This document shows, piece after piece, positions 1-6,561 of a DNA stretch of 7,593 bases. Position numbers and translations under genes: made by a program. Origin of the DNA: an uncultured Bacteroidota bacterium. Its GTDB lineage: Bacteria > Bacteroidota > Bacteroidia > NS11-12g > UBA955. Within the stretch, counting starts at the first letter, position 1, and each line of letters begins with the position of its first letter. Under the pieces are notes generated by a model. That model saw only the letters and a list, made by a program, of their open reading frames with translations, had not been told where the DNA came from and searched no databases. The stretch is from the NCBI GenBank assembly GCA_903953615.1, contig CAJBKH010000325.1, positions 1 to 7,593 of the forward strand. Direction: 5' to 3'.

Positions 1-1744
1 CACTTTTTTGTATGCTTGGTTGTAAGGCATTTAGCATGGTTTCGGCAAAAACATACCAATCGGTATGATAAAAATAATAGGATAATCGCCAAAGATTATG
101 CGCCATGATGCTATTGCCACTGCTAATCACATCGTCGTTAATATCATATTTTGGCGTGATTAATGTTTCACTATCGTTGGCATTGAATTCAAAGAAACCA
201 TTTTTCTTATTGTAAAAATTGGCTATTGTGTATTCACAAATTTCTTTGGCTTTTAATAAATGAGCTTCGTTAAAAGTTGTTTGATAAGTGGTAATTAAAC
301 CATCAATCAAAGTAGCATAATCTTCTAAGAAAGCAGCAATTTTTACTTGTCCATTTTTGCTGGTGCGTTTCAGTCCCTCGGAGGAGTAATAGGTGTTTAT
401 AATAGTGTTTGCTAAAGCATCTGCTTGTGTTGCAAAGCTGGGTTCATTAAGCCACATTGTAGCTTCTGCCAAAGCTTTTAACATGAGGTTGTTCCAGCTG
501 CAAATGCATTTATCGTCTAAGCCAGGGGCAATTCTTTTAGATCGAAAGGTTTTTAATTTTTCAAGTCCTTCTGCAATCAAAGTTGTTAATTTTTGTTCAT
601 CAATATTGAGTTGCTGAGCAGCTTGGGCTATGGTATCAATGGCATATAAAATATTGCGTTTGTGCTCCCAATTGCCTATAGGTATGCATTGGTAATAGCG
701 ACAGAAATCGCCTGCATCGGCACCTAGTACTGTTGTTAGTTCTTCATAAGTAAAAGTGTAATACAAACCTTCAACACCCTCGCTATCGGCATCGTAAGTT
801 GAGTAGAACAAACCATTCTCTGCTTTCATTTCGGTATTGCAAAAAGCCAAGGTATCCATGGCTATTTTTTTGTAAAATGGATTTTGAGAAACAGCATAGG
901 CATAGCTATACAAACTAATTAATTGTGCATTGTCGTACAACATTTTTTCGAAGTGAGGAGCGAACCATCTTTTATCAACCGAGTAGCGCGCAAAGCCACC
1001 CGCCACAGGATCGTAAATACCACCTAGGGCCATTTGTTTTAAAGTAAACAAGCCCATATCGGTAGCGCTTTGATTGTTTTTTAATTCACCATATTGCAAT
1101 AAGTAACGGTAGTTCGAAGGCATGGGAAATTTAGGGGCTCTGTTCGGTCCGCCATACACGGTATCGTATTGTGCTTCGAAAACTTTTAATATTTCATCAG
1201 CTATTTTTTCATTCGATTCAGTAGTGTTTAAGGCAGGTGCTAAGCTCATGTTGGCAATACCCTGACTTAATTTCTTAGCATAGTCGATTGCAGTTTGTGG
1301 TTCCTTTTGCCATAAGCCATTTAGATTCATTAGTATTTCTTGCCACTGCGCTTTGGGTGCATAGGTTAAGGCATGCAAAGGGCGCTTATCGGGCAAAGTA
1401 AATGCATTCAAAGGCCAGCCGCCATTGCCATTTACTAATTGACAAGCATCCATGTATATTTGATCTACATCGGGTAATTCTTCTCTGTCTATTTTTATAC
1501 AAACAAAATATTTGTTCATGATATCGGCAGTGGCCTCATCTTCGAAACATTCATGCGCCATCACATGGCACCAATGGCAAGCGCTGTAGCCAATGCTTAC
1601 TATCATCAATTTATTTTCTGTACGCGCCTTTTCAAAAGCTTCTTCGCCCCACTCATACCAGTCTACCGGGTTATGGGCATGTTGTATCAAATAGGGACTT
1701 AAAGAATTAATTAAGCGATTTGTTTTTTTGTATGAATTTTCCAA
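1..1744 (-). CDS. DUF255/YyaL-family thioredoxin-domain protein, 3' end cut off by the window
   Basis: The reading frame is open for 581 codons and runs off the window start. Family members are roughly 670-690 residues, so about 100 C-terminal residues are missing. The N-terminal part is the DsbH-like thioredoxin fold (DUF255): the hallmark SPYLIQHAHNPVDW at residues 16-29, the CHWC redox motif at C56-C59 followed by HVM, and a GGWPLNAF stretch after it. From about residue 200 come the motifs of the (alpha/alpha)6 glycosidase-like part: HFEKMLYDN (264-272), YDADSE (317-322) and LDDKCICSWNNLM (409-421). The biochemical role of this family is not firmly established; a cytosolic redox or sugar-epimerase-like role has been suggested by fold. 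No ATG lies near the conserved N terminus. The TTG at 1744 gives MENSYKKTNRLINSLSPYL, which fits family N termini, and the frame is closed by a stop 33 codons or fewer upstream of the conserved block. It diverges from tex. No frameshift or internal stop was found. Confidence 0.9.
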   Translation of the reverse strand, partial: MENSYKKTNRLINSLSPYLIQHAHNPVDWYEWGEEAFEKARTENKLMIVSIGYSACHWCHVMAHECFEDEATADIMNKYFVCIKIDREELPDVDQIYMDACQLVNGNGGWPLNAFTLPDKRPLHALTYAPKAQWQEILMNLNGLWQKEPQTAIDYAKKLSQGIANMSLAPALNTTESNEKIADEILKVFEAQYDTVYGGPNRAPKFPMPSNYRYLLQYGELKNNQSATDMGLFTLKQMALGGIYDPVAGGFARYSVDKRWFAPHFEKMLYDNAQLISLYSYAYAVSQNPFYKKIAMDTLAFCNTEMKAENGLFYSTYDADSEGVEGLYYTFTYEELTTVLGADAGDFCRYYQCIPIGNWEHKRNILYAIDTIAQAAQQLNIDEQKLTTLIAEGLEKLKTFRSKRIAPGLDDKCICSWNNLMLKALAEATMWLNEPSFATQADALANTIINTYYSSEGLKRTSKNGQVKIAAFLEDYATLIDGLITTYQTTFNEAHLLKAKEICEYTIANFYNKKNGFFEFNANDSETLITPKYDINDDVISSGNSIMAHNLWRLSYYFYHTDWYVFAETMLNALQPSIQKS

Positions 1745-1754
1745 AATAGATTTG
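1727..1754 (+). promoter_or_regulatory. Candidate Bacteroidota promoter for tex
   Basis: TAGATTTG at 1747-1754 matches the -7 consensus TAnnTTTG exactly, and a TTTG at 1727-1730 can serve as the -33 element with a 16-bp spacer, slightly short. The predicted transcript start near 1761 gives a leader of about 57 nt before the tex ATG. The upstream element lies within the first codons of the divergent DUF255 gene. Confidence 0.45.
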
Positions 1755-1781
1755 TAGCTTGTGGTGAATTAAAAAGCCACA

Positions 1782-1789
1782 CAAAAATA
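1782..1789 (-). promoter_or_regulatory. Candidate Bacteroidota -7 element for the DUF255 gene
   Basis: On the minus strand the bases read TATTTTTG, an exact match to the Bacteroidota housekeeping -7 consensus TAnnTTTG. Transcription would begin near 1775, leaving about 30 nt of leader before the TTG start at 1744. No convincing -33 TTTG element lies at the usual distance upstream, which weakens the call. Confidence 0.4.
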
Positions 1790-1817
1790 AACATAAGCAA
1801 GTAAGAAGTTAGAACAG

Positions 1818-3929
1818 ATGAGAGAAAAAATAAATTTTATCAAACAACAAACCCATTTGTCAGAAAGAGCGATTCAGGCTGTTGTTAAATTAAATGAAGA
1901 AGGTGCAACGGTGGCCTTCATTGCGCGTTATAGAAAAGATGCGACCGAGAACATGGATGAGCTAGGGGTGTTGGATGTCATTAAATATGAAACCTACTAC
2001 AATGAATTAATCAAACGCAAAGAATTTATTTTAGAGAGCATACTAGGGCAAGATAAATTAACACCCGAGTTGAAACAAAAAATAGAAACTTGCATGGTCA
2101 AGGATGTGTTAGAAGATTTGTATTTGCCATACAAACAACGCAAGAAAACCAGAGCAGACATTGCGCGTGAAAAAGGATTGGAGCCACTGGCGAAAATTAT
2201 TTTAGCACAAAGAGAATCGGATGTTGAATATGCGGCACAGCGCTATGTAAATGCAAAAGTGAATGATATAGATGAAGCGATACAAGGTGCTATGGATATT
2301 GTAGCGCAATGGATTGCAGATGATGCTGATACCCGCAGTCTATTGAGACAGCGATTCGAACAACATGCTTTTATAGAAACCAAAGTGGGCAAGGGCAAAG
2401 AAAAAGAAGGCGAGAAATACAAAGACTATTTTAAATATTCCGAGAAAGCGGCCAATGCACCATCGCACCGTATCATGGCCATTATGCGTGCTACCGATGA
2501 GGGCATTTTGAAATTGAGTATTGAACCCGATGAGGAAAGAACCTTAGAGGCCATCGATTATAAATGGATTAAGCGCGGCAGTGCTACTGAGAATTATATG
2601 TTGGATATCACCAAGGATGCCTACAAAAGATTGTTGCAGCCTTCGATAGAAAACGAATTGAAACAAAAATTATTTGAAAAAGCCGAGGCCGATGCCATTA
2701 AAATATTTGCAGATAATTTACAGCAATTGTTGTTGTCATCGCCTTATGGCAACAAGCGCATCCTCTCTATCGATCCGGGTATACGCACAGGTTGTAAAAC
2801 GGTTTGCTTGAACGAGAATGGCAATTTATTGCACCACACCGTTTTGTTTTTTAATACCAACGATGAGCGCAATCGTTCTGCCAAGCAGATACAAGAGTTG
2901 ATGCACACTTATAAATTAGAAGGCATAGCTGTGGGCAATGGCACAGCGGGACGAGATACTGCAGATTTTATAAAAGGCTTAGGCATAGATGCGCCTGTGT
3001 TTTTGGTGAATGAAGATGGGGCTTCGGTGTATTCTGTTTCTGAAATTGCGCGCAAAGAATTTCCCGATCACGATGTAACGGTGAAAGGTGCAGTGAGTAT
3101 TGGCAGAAGGTTGATGGATCCCCTGGCAGAGTTGGTGAAGATAGATGCCAAGAGCATGGGTGTTGGGCAATACCAGCACGATGTGAACCAAACAAAATTG
3201 AAACAAGCCCTCGATGAAACAGTAGAAATATGTGTGAACAGAGTAGGTGTCAATTTAAATACGGCTGGCGAAGAGTTATTGAAGCATGTATCGGGATTGG
3301 GCCCAGTATTGGCTAAAAATATCATAGAGCACAGAAACAAAAACGGTGAATTTAAGTCGCGCGATGAGTTAAAGAAAGTAGCGCGTTTGGGGGATAAAGC
3401 ATTTGAACAATCAGCAGGGTTTTTAAGAGTACCCGCTAGTAAAAATCCCTTGGATAGGAGTGGCGTTCACCCAGAGCAATATACCAATGTGAAAAAGATG
3501 GCAGCCATGGCGGGCGTGGTAGTTGATGATTTAATTGGCAATGCCACTCTGATTAAAAAAGTTTCAGAATTAACGGATGTGAAAGCACAGATAGGAGAAT
3601 TTACTTTTAAAGATATTTTAAAAGAGTTAGAAAAACCTGGACTAGATCCAAGGGTGCCATTGAGCGAAGATGTATTCGATGCGGGCATACGGAAAATGGA
3701 AGATTTGCAAGTGGGCATGACCATTAAAGGCATAGTGGCCAACATCACAAACTTCGGAGCGTTCATCGATATAGGCATTAAGCAGAGTGGTTTATTGCAC
3801 ATTTCCGAAATGGCGAATCATTTTATTAAGAGTCCTGCAGAGGTGGTAAAGTTGAACCAACAACTCACTTTAAAAGTCAAAGAGATTGATTTCGAAAGAC
3901 AGCGCATTGCATTGACTTTGAAGTTTTAA
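1818..3929 (+). CDS. tex: Tex, S1-domain RNA-binding transcription accessory protein
   Basis: Full-length Tex homologue of 703 residues, slightly shorter than the proteobacterial form of about 770. Domains in order: the Tex N-terminal helical region (about 1-200), a YqgF/RNase H-like domain opening with ILSIDPGIRTG (315-325) and continuing with GNGTAGRDT (373-381) and VNEDGASVYS (397-406), a helix-hairpin-helix region starting at VNLNTAGEELL (478-488) with GLGPVLAKNIIEHR, and a C-terminal S1 domain from about residue 629 to the end containing GIVANITNFGAFIDIG and SGLLHISEM. Family knowledge: a cytoplasmic nucleic-acid-binding protein, related to eukaryotic Spt6, that affects transcription and RNA turnover. 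D319 occupies the position of the first acidic residue of the YqgF fold; nuclease activity is not established for Tex. The ATG at 1818 is the natural start because MREKINFIKQQTHLSERAIQAVV matches Tex N termini. There is no Shine-Dalgarno sequence. The gene ends at a strong hairpin terminator shared with the convergent neighbour. Confidence 0.97.
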   Translation: MREKINFIKQQTHLSERAIQAVVKLNEEGATVAFIARYRKDATENMDELGVLDVIKYETYYNELIKRKEFILESILGQDKLTPELKQKIETCMVKDVLEDLYLPYKQRKKTRADIAREKGLEPLAKIILAQRESDVEYAAQRYVNAKVNDIDEAIQGAMDIVAQWIADDADTRSLLRQRFEQHAFIETKVGKGKEKEGEKYKDYFKYSEKAANAPSHRIMAIMRATDEGILKLSIEPDEERTLEAIDYKWIKRGSATENYMLDITKDAYKRLLQPSIENELKQKLFEKAEADAIKIFADNLQQLLLSSPYGNKRILSIDPGIRTGCKTVCLNENGNLLHHTVLFFNTNDERNRSAKQIQELMHTYKLEGIAVGNGTAGRDTADFIKGLGIDAPVFLVNEDGASVYSVSEIARKEFPDHDVTVKGAVSIGRRLMDPLAELVKIDAKSMGVGQYQHDVNQTKLKQALDETVEICVNRVGVNLNTAGEELLKHVSGLGPVLAKNIIEHRNKNGEFKSRDELKKVARLGDKAFEQSAGFLRVPASKNPLDRSGVHPEQYTNVKKMAAMAGVVVDDLIGNATLIKKVSELTDVKAQIGEFTFKDILKELEKPGLDPRVPLSEDVFDAGIRKMEDLQVGMTIKGIVANITNFGAFIDIGIKQSGLLHISEMANHFIKSPAEVVKLNQQLTLKVKEIDFERQRIALTLKF

Positions 3930-3949
3930 TTCGAAAAATAAAACATCGT

Positions 3950-3979
3950 AAAAAACATACCAAATGGTATGTTTTTTTT
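3950..3979. terminator. Bidirectional intrinsic terminator between tex and the small membrane gene
   Basis: ACATACC (3955-3961) pairs perfectly with GGTATGT (3966-3972) around an AAAT loop. The stem is lengthened by six As on the left and eight Ts on the right, so each strand ends its hairpin in a U run. It lies 20 nt after the tex stop and 6 nt from the stop of the convergent gene on the other strand, as expected for a terminator used by both. Confidence 0.85.
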
Positions 3980-3984
3980 GTGTA

Positions 3985-4356
3985 TTAAAAATCGAGGTAA
4001 TTCCAAAAGATATTTTCTCTCAATAAGAGAATTGCAATGAGCAGTAACAAAGAAAAATGGAATAAAATGTTCTTGCTATTTTCCAATAAATAAACCATCA
4101 CTAAAAAGTAAACAAACTCAGCGAATAGGAGGAAGAAACTACTTAAAATGACAAATATGCAAAGAAAGAAAAACGGTTCATTGTTAGGGATTTTAGCAGT
4201 TGGATATTGCACCCCAATTACCAACAGTAAAATGACTAGTTGGTCGGCACCCAATAATAGCCAATTGAAAGCCAACATAACTCTCGAGCCATGCTTTAAA
4301 AGCAATGTCTTTTTTACAAAAGTTTCAAGCGACTTGACTTTATTTTTTGGATGCAT
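3985..4356 (-). CDS. Small hypothetical multi-pass membrane protein
   Basis: I do not recognise this 123-residue protein. A basic N-terminal segment (MHPKNKVKSLETFVKKTLLLKHGSR) is followed by hydrophobic stretches at about 27-49, 61-92 (long enough for one long helix or two short ones) and 98-112, so three or four inner-membrane helices are likely with the N terminus probably cytoplasmic. A short polar loop (YPTAKIPNNE, 51-60) separates the first two. The C terminus ends in an aromatic-rich NIFWNYLDF. No catalytic motif is visible. The gene is monocistronic in appearance: it converges on tex at a shared hairpin and is preceded by an untranslated REP-like region. The composition is strongly hydrophobic throughout, as expected of a real membrane protein, and the terminator directly after its stop supports it being a gene. 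Confidence 0.65.
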   Translation of the reverse strand: MHPKNKVKSLETFVKKTLLLKHGSRVMLAFNWLLLGADQLVILLLVIGVQYPTAKIPNNEPFFFLCIFVILSSFFLLFAEFVYFLVMVYLLENSKNILFHFSLLLLIAILLLRENIFWNYLDF

Positions 4357-4434
4357 TTAAGTAAAATAGAATAACGTTTAATAATACATTTTATTATTGG
4401 GTTTAGCAGTTACCACTTTGATAGCACAAACTTC

Positions 4435-4449
4435 TACCCCGTAGGGGTA
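4435..4449. repeat. Short GC-rich inverted repeat (TACCCC/GGGGTA)
   Basis: TACCCC (4435-4440) and GGGGTA (4444-4449) form a perfect 6-bp stem with a GTA loop. It has no U tract on either side, so it does not look like an intrinsic terminator. It sits 12 bp from the larger palindrome and may belong to the same mobile or REP-like unit; that link is inference. Confidence 0.6.
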
Positions 4450-4461
4450 ATATATCTGTCA

Positions 4462-4483
4462 CCGCGGGTCTGCAGACCCGCGG
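4462..4483. repeat. Perfect 22-bp GC-rich palindrome, REP-like
   Basis: The arm CCGCGGGTCTG (4462-4472) is followed without a spacer by its exact reverse complement, CAGACCCGCGG (4473-4483). Eighteen of 22 positions are G or C in an AT-rich region. No U run follows in either direction, so a plain intrinsic terminator is unlikely. Extragenic GC-rich palindromes of this kind are typical of REP-type elements spread by RAYT (Y1-type) transposases; no transposase is present in the window, so the assignment is by resemblance only. Confidence 0.6.
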
Positions 4484-4506
4484 CAAGGATCAAAAAAGAC
4501 CACTTT

Positions 4507-4551
4507 GTTTGGCGATTTTTTTGCGGTTCCCTTGCAAAAAAAATGACAAAC
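4507..4551. repeat. Long imperfect hairpin just after the murein hydrolase gene
   Basis: Arms 4507-4524 and 4534-4551 match at 15 of 18 positions around a 9-nt loop (GGTTCCCTT). The inner nine base pairs (seven T:A plus GC) are perfect. On the minus strand it begins 4 nt after the TAG stop of the upstream gene, so it may mark the 3' end of the operon transcript. It lacks the GC-rich stem plus U-tail layout of a standard terminator; RNA 3'-end protection is an alternative. Confidence 0.45.
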
Positions 4552-4555
4552 AATC

Positions 4556-5197
4556 CTAATGTGTCTTAAAGTACTGCATATATTTCAACCCCCTTTCACA
4601 ATAATCGGCATCATAAGTTCTTGGTCCGCCAATGGCAGGATGGGGCATGCCAGTGTTATGGATGTGAAACGCATCCTTGTATTTTTCTTTTTCAAGGTAT
4701 TTGCCATAGGTCATTTCTATCCATTTGGTGCCGAAGTATACAGCCTCATCACCGCGAATGTCTTTTACTTTAATATCCAACAATAAGCACTTATAACCCA
4801 TGAGTTGGAAAGGGCCCCAGCTGCTGGCCAGGTTTTTTAAAGCATCGTCGTTGGCATCTGCTAGCATAGCTTGGGTCACATGCTCGTAGTTTTCGAGGGT
4901 GCCAAATTTTACTTTTTTTAATTTCTCATACACATGGGGTTCGAAGCGCGCATCGAATACTTTTCTGCCACCACATTCTAACATGCAAAGGGCTTTTAAA
5001 AATTCTGGAGAGATATTGAACAAGGTAGCGCAACTATCAATTTTGCTGCCGTAGTTTTTGGTGACCATTTCGAGTCCTGCTTTGCGGTCTTCGATGTTTA
5101 CTTCTCGTTTTTGAAGGTAGGGAATCAAGTAGACTAATGCAGCGGTAGCAATGGCTAAAATGAGAAAGAGAATAAAAAGGCCTTTTAAGTTTTTCAT
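4556..5197 (-). CDS. Membrane-anchored lysozyme/SLT-like murein hydrolase
   Basis: 213 residues. An N-terminal hydrophobic segment (about 5-27) with a lysine-containing start and no lipobox suggests an uncleaved signal anchor placing the rest in the periplasm. The catalytic region has lysozyme-fold landmarks: LKALCMLECGG (67-77), where E74 is the likely general acid; FEPHVYEKL (85-93), as in N-acetylmuramidases of the DUF3380 type; SSWGPFQLMGY (125-135), equivalent to the substrate-groove motif of SLT/muramidase enzymes; and FHIHNTG (177-183) in the place of the usual AYNxG. The likely activity is cleavage of the MurNAc-GlcNAc linkage of peptidoglycan, as muramidase or lytic transglycosylase; which one cannot be told from sequence. 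Its ATG overlaps the stop of the preceding cytochrome gene as ATGA, so translation is probably coupled and it is the last gene of a three-gene operon. No Shine-Dalgarno sequence is seen, consistent with dependence on coupling. Confident of the fold, less of substrate. Confidence 0.8.
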   Translation of the reverse strand: MKNLKGLFILFLILAIATAALVYLIPYLQKREVNIEDRKAGLEMVTKNYGSKIDSCATLFNISPEFLKALCMLECGGRKVFDARFEPHVYEKLKKVKFGTLENYEHVTQAMLADANDDALKNLASSWGPFQLMGYKCLLLDIKVKDIRGDEAVYFGTKWIEMTYGKYLEKEKYKDAFHIHNTGMPHPAIGGPRTYDADYCERGLKYMQYFKTH

Positions 5198-6561
5198 GGT
5201 TGTGTTAAGTCGATATTTTCATCACCTTTTTCATAAGGCATGTAGGTAATAATAAATTGCAGCATCTCATCGGTGGTGCGCATACTCGCGCCTCCATGGT
5301 CGTTGCGTTCTCCTATTAATTGCGGAGGATTGAATGGATTGTTCGGATTTTTTAAAGTGTTATCAAATACTGCTTCAACGCGTATGATGCTCCCTTTTGG
5401 AATTCGCACAGGTTTTGTAAATGTATAAAAATACTGCCATCTGAATTGCCATTGGGGGATATGAATTAAACGCACCGTATCGCCATTGGGTTTTAAGGCA
5501 TAAGCCTTGAATTGTTGCCCAATTAAATGCATGTGCGGATTGATGGTGAGCACAGAAATGTCGTTGTAAATAGTTAGCTCGGTAATATGTTTTGAGATGG
5601 CATTAGGTGCTATTTGCAAAGGCGGAACAATAGGCGCCACTCCATTGGTGCCCAACATGATTTCGAAGGTTGGTCGCTCAGGTTTTTTATTTGCAAAATA
5701 AACATACAATTTAGAACTATCGATTAAGGTTTTTTTACTGGGGCCATAATGAATATCGTTAGCTACAAATGTGCCATTCGGTGACAAGATAAAACCGCCA
5801 ATGCCATTGGGGTATTTAACGCCAAAACTGCCGGGCAAATAATTGAAGGCAGAATGCACACGCGTTGGCACACTGCCATTGCTGTTTAATAATTTCAATT
5901 GGTTAAAGCGTTCAACAAAATTAGTGTCACCTGTTTTAATAATGCGTTGCCCATCGAATGGGTTGGTGGCATTGTCGAACAACAATAAATGCCCATTGGC
6001 GTGGTGCACAATGCTGGGTTGACCAGCCACATATTCCACAGCTTTTACATATTGCGCTTCTTTGATTTGATAGGGAATTTTGATTAAATAAAACTGATCG
6101 GCATTGTCGTTGGCAATGTTCACAGGGGGCACATCAATTATTAAATCGGGCGTACCTAAAACAGATTGTCGTTTGTAGGAGAGTGTAGGTTTTAGGTTGA
6201 CCGTATCGCCAGCTTTTTTGCCTGTGCTTGCCCAAGTTTGTATCATGGCAATTTCTGCTTCACTCAACAAACGTTCATTGATAAAATGCGTGTAATGAGG
6301 GTCGGCTGGCCAAGGCGGCATATAGCGGGTGCGGGTAACAAAGGCAATGGTTTTGGCCCGCTTGGCCACATCGGTATACGTAATTAAATTGAAAGGGGCG
6401 CCTCCATTGGGTTGGTGGCAGGGCGTACAGTTTTTATAAACGATAGGAGCAATATCTTCAGAAAAAGTAAGTTCTTTTTCGCCACATGAAACCAAACAAA
6501 AACTAGTCAGGCTCGATAAAACAGCCAACAGGTATAGTCTCTGAAATTTCAATGGGTTCAT
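5194..6561 (-). CDS. Lipoprotein with cytochrome c domain fused to PHM-like copper monooxygenase domain
   Basis: 455 residues. The signal peptide ends in a lipobox LVSC with C26 as the lipidation site, so it is an exported lipoprotein. A single class-I cytochrome c domain follows (about 31-120): CTPCH (C45, C48, H49) binds heme c, and M81 in RYMPPWPADP is the likely axial ligand. The remainder resembles the two beta-sandwich domains of peptidylglycine alpha-hydroxylating monooxygenase (copper type II, ascorbate-dependent family). Candidate CuH ligands are H186-H187 in VHHANGHLLLF and H271 in NDIHYGP; candidate CuM ligands are H343 and H345 in NPHMHLIGQQF and M433 in TTDEMLQF. All six ligand positions therefore appear filled. 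The substrate is unknown; the heme domain could replace ascorbate as electron donor. The first 59 bp overlap the end of the redoxin gene; no later start preserves the signal peptide, so the ATG at 6561 is well supported. The gene ends in an ATGA overlap with the murein hydrolase gene. Confidence 0.85.
   Translation of the reverse strand: MNPLKFQRLYLLAVLSSLTSFCLVSCGEKELTFSEDIAPIVYKNCTPCHQPNGGAPFNLITYTDVAKRAKTIAFVTRTRYMPPWPADPHYTHFINERLLSEAEIAMIQTWASTGKKAGDTVNLKPTLSYKRQSVLGTPDLIIDVPPVNIANDNADQFYLIKIPYQIKEAQYVKAVEYVAGQPSIVHHANGHLLLFDNATNPFDGQRIIKTGDTNFVERFNQLKLLNSNGSVPTRVHSAFNYLPGSFGVKYPNGIGGFILSPNGTFVANDIHYGPSKKTLIDSSKLYVYFANKKPERPTFEIMLGTNGVAPIVPPLQIAPNAISKHITELTIYNDISVLTINPHMHLIGQQFKAYALKPNGDTVRLIHIPQWQFRWQYFYTFTKPVRIPKGSIIRVEAVFDNTLKNPNNPFNPPQLIGERNDHGGASMRTTDEMLQFIITYMPYEKGDENIDLTQP

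Larger units (their letters stand above)
4357..4555. other. Noncoding region rich in inverted repeats
   Basis: About 200 bp separate two minus-strand genes. I see no credible ORF here. The stretch contains an AT-only 7-bp inverted repeat (AATAATA at 4380-4386 with TATTATT at 4392-4398), the two GC-rich palindromes and the long T/A-run hairpin listed separately, and a 9-bp direct repeat, ACCACTTTG, at 4412-4420 and 4499-4507. The GC-rich core contrasts sharply with the AT-rich surroundings. Confidence 0.7.

Noticed and set aside
393..617. Plus-strand open frame inside the DUF255 gene
   Set aside because: It is antisense to strongly conserved family motifs on the minus strand; composition explains the opening.
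3467..3802. Minus-strand 111-codon open frame, and shorter ones at 2968-3340, inside tex
   Set aside because: All are antisense to the conserved helix-hairpin-helix and S1 portions of tex, with no domain of their own.
4148..4360. Plus-strand open frame of 70 codons opposite the small membrane protein gene
   Set aside because: It lies wholly antisense to a hydrophobic, terminator-backed gene and has no recognisable domain or promoter.
4462..4483. Palindrome as a standard intrinsic terminator of the operon
   Set aside because: No U run follows the hairpin in either direction.
4509..4525. Plus-strand GG-N10-GC pattern resembling a sigma-54 promoter
   Set aside because: The -24 half reads TTGGCGAT rather than TTGGCACG, no plus-strand gene follows, and the T run that creates the -12 match is better explained as a hairpin arm.
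6503..6561. Sequencing frameshift splitting one fused gene
   Set aside because: The second frame carries a complete signal peptide with lipobox exactly in the overlap, which a random base error would not create.
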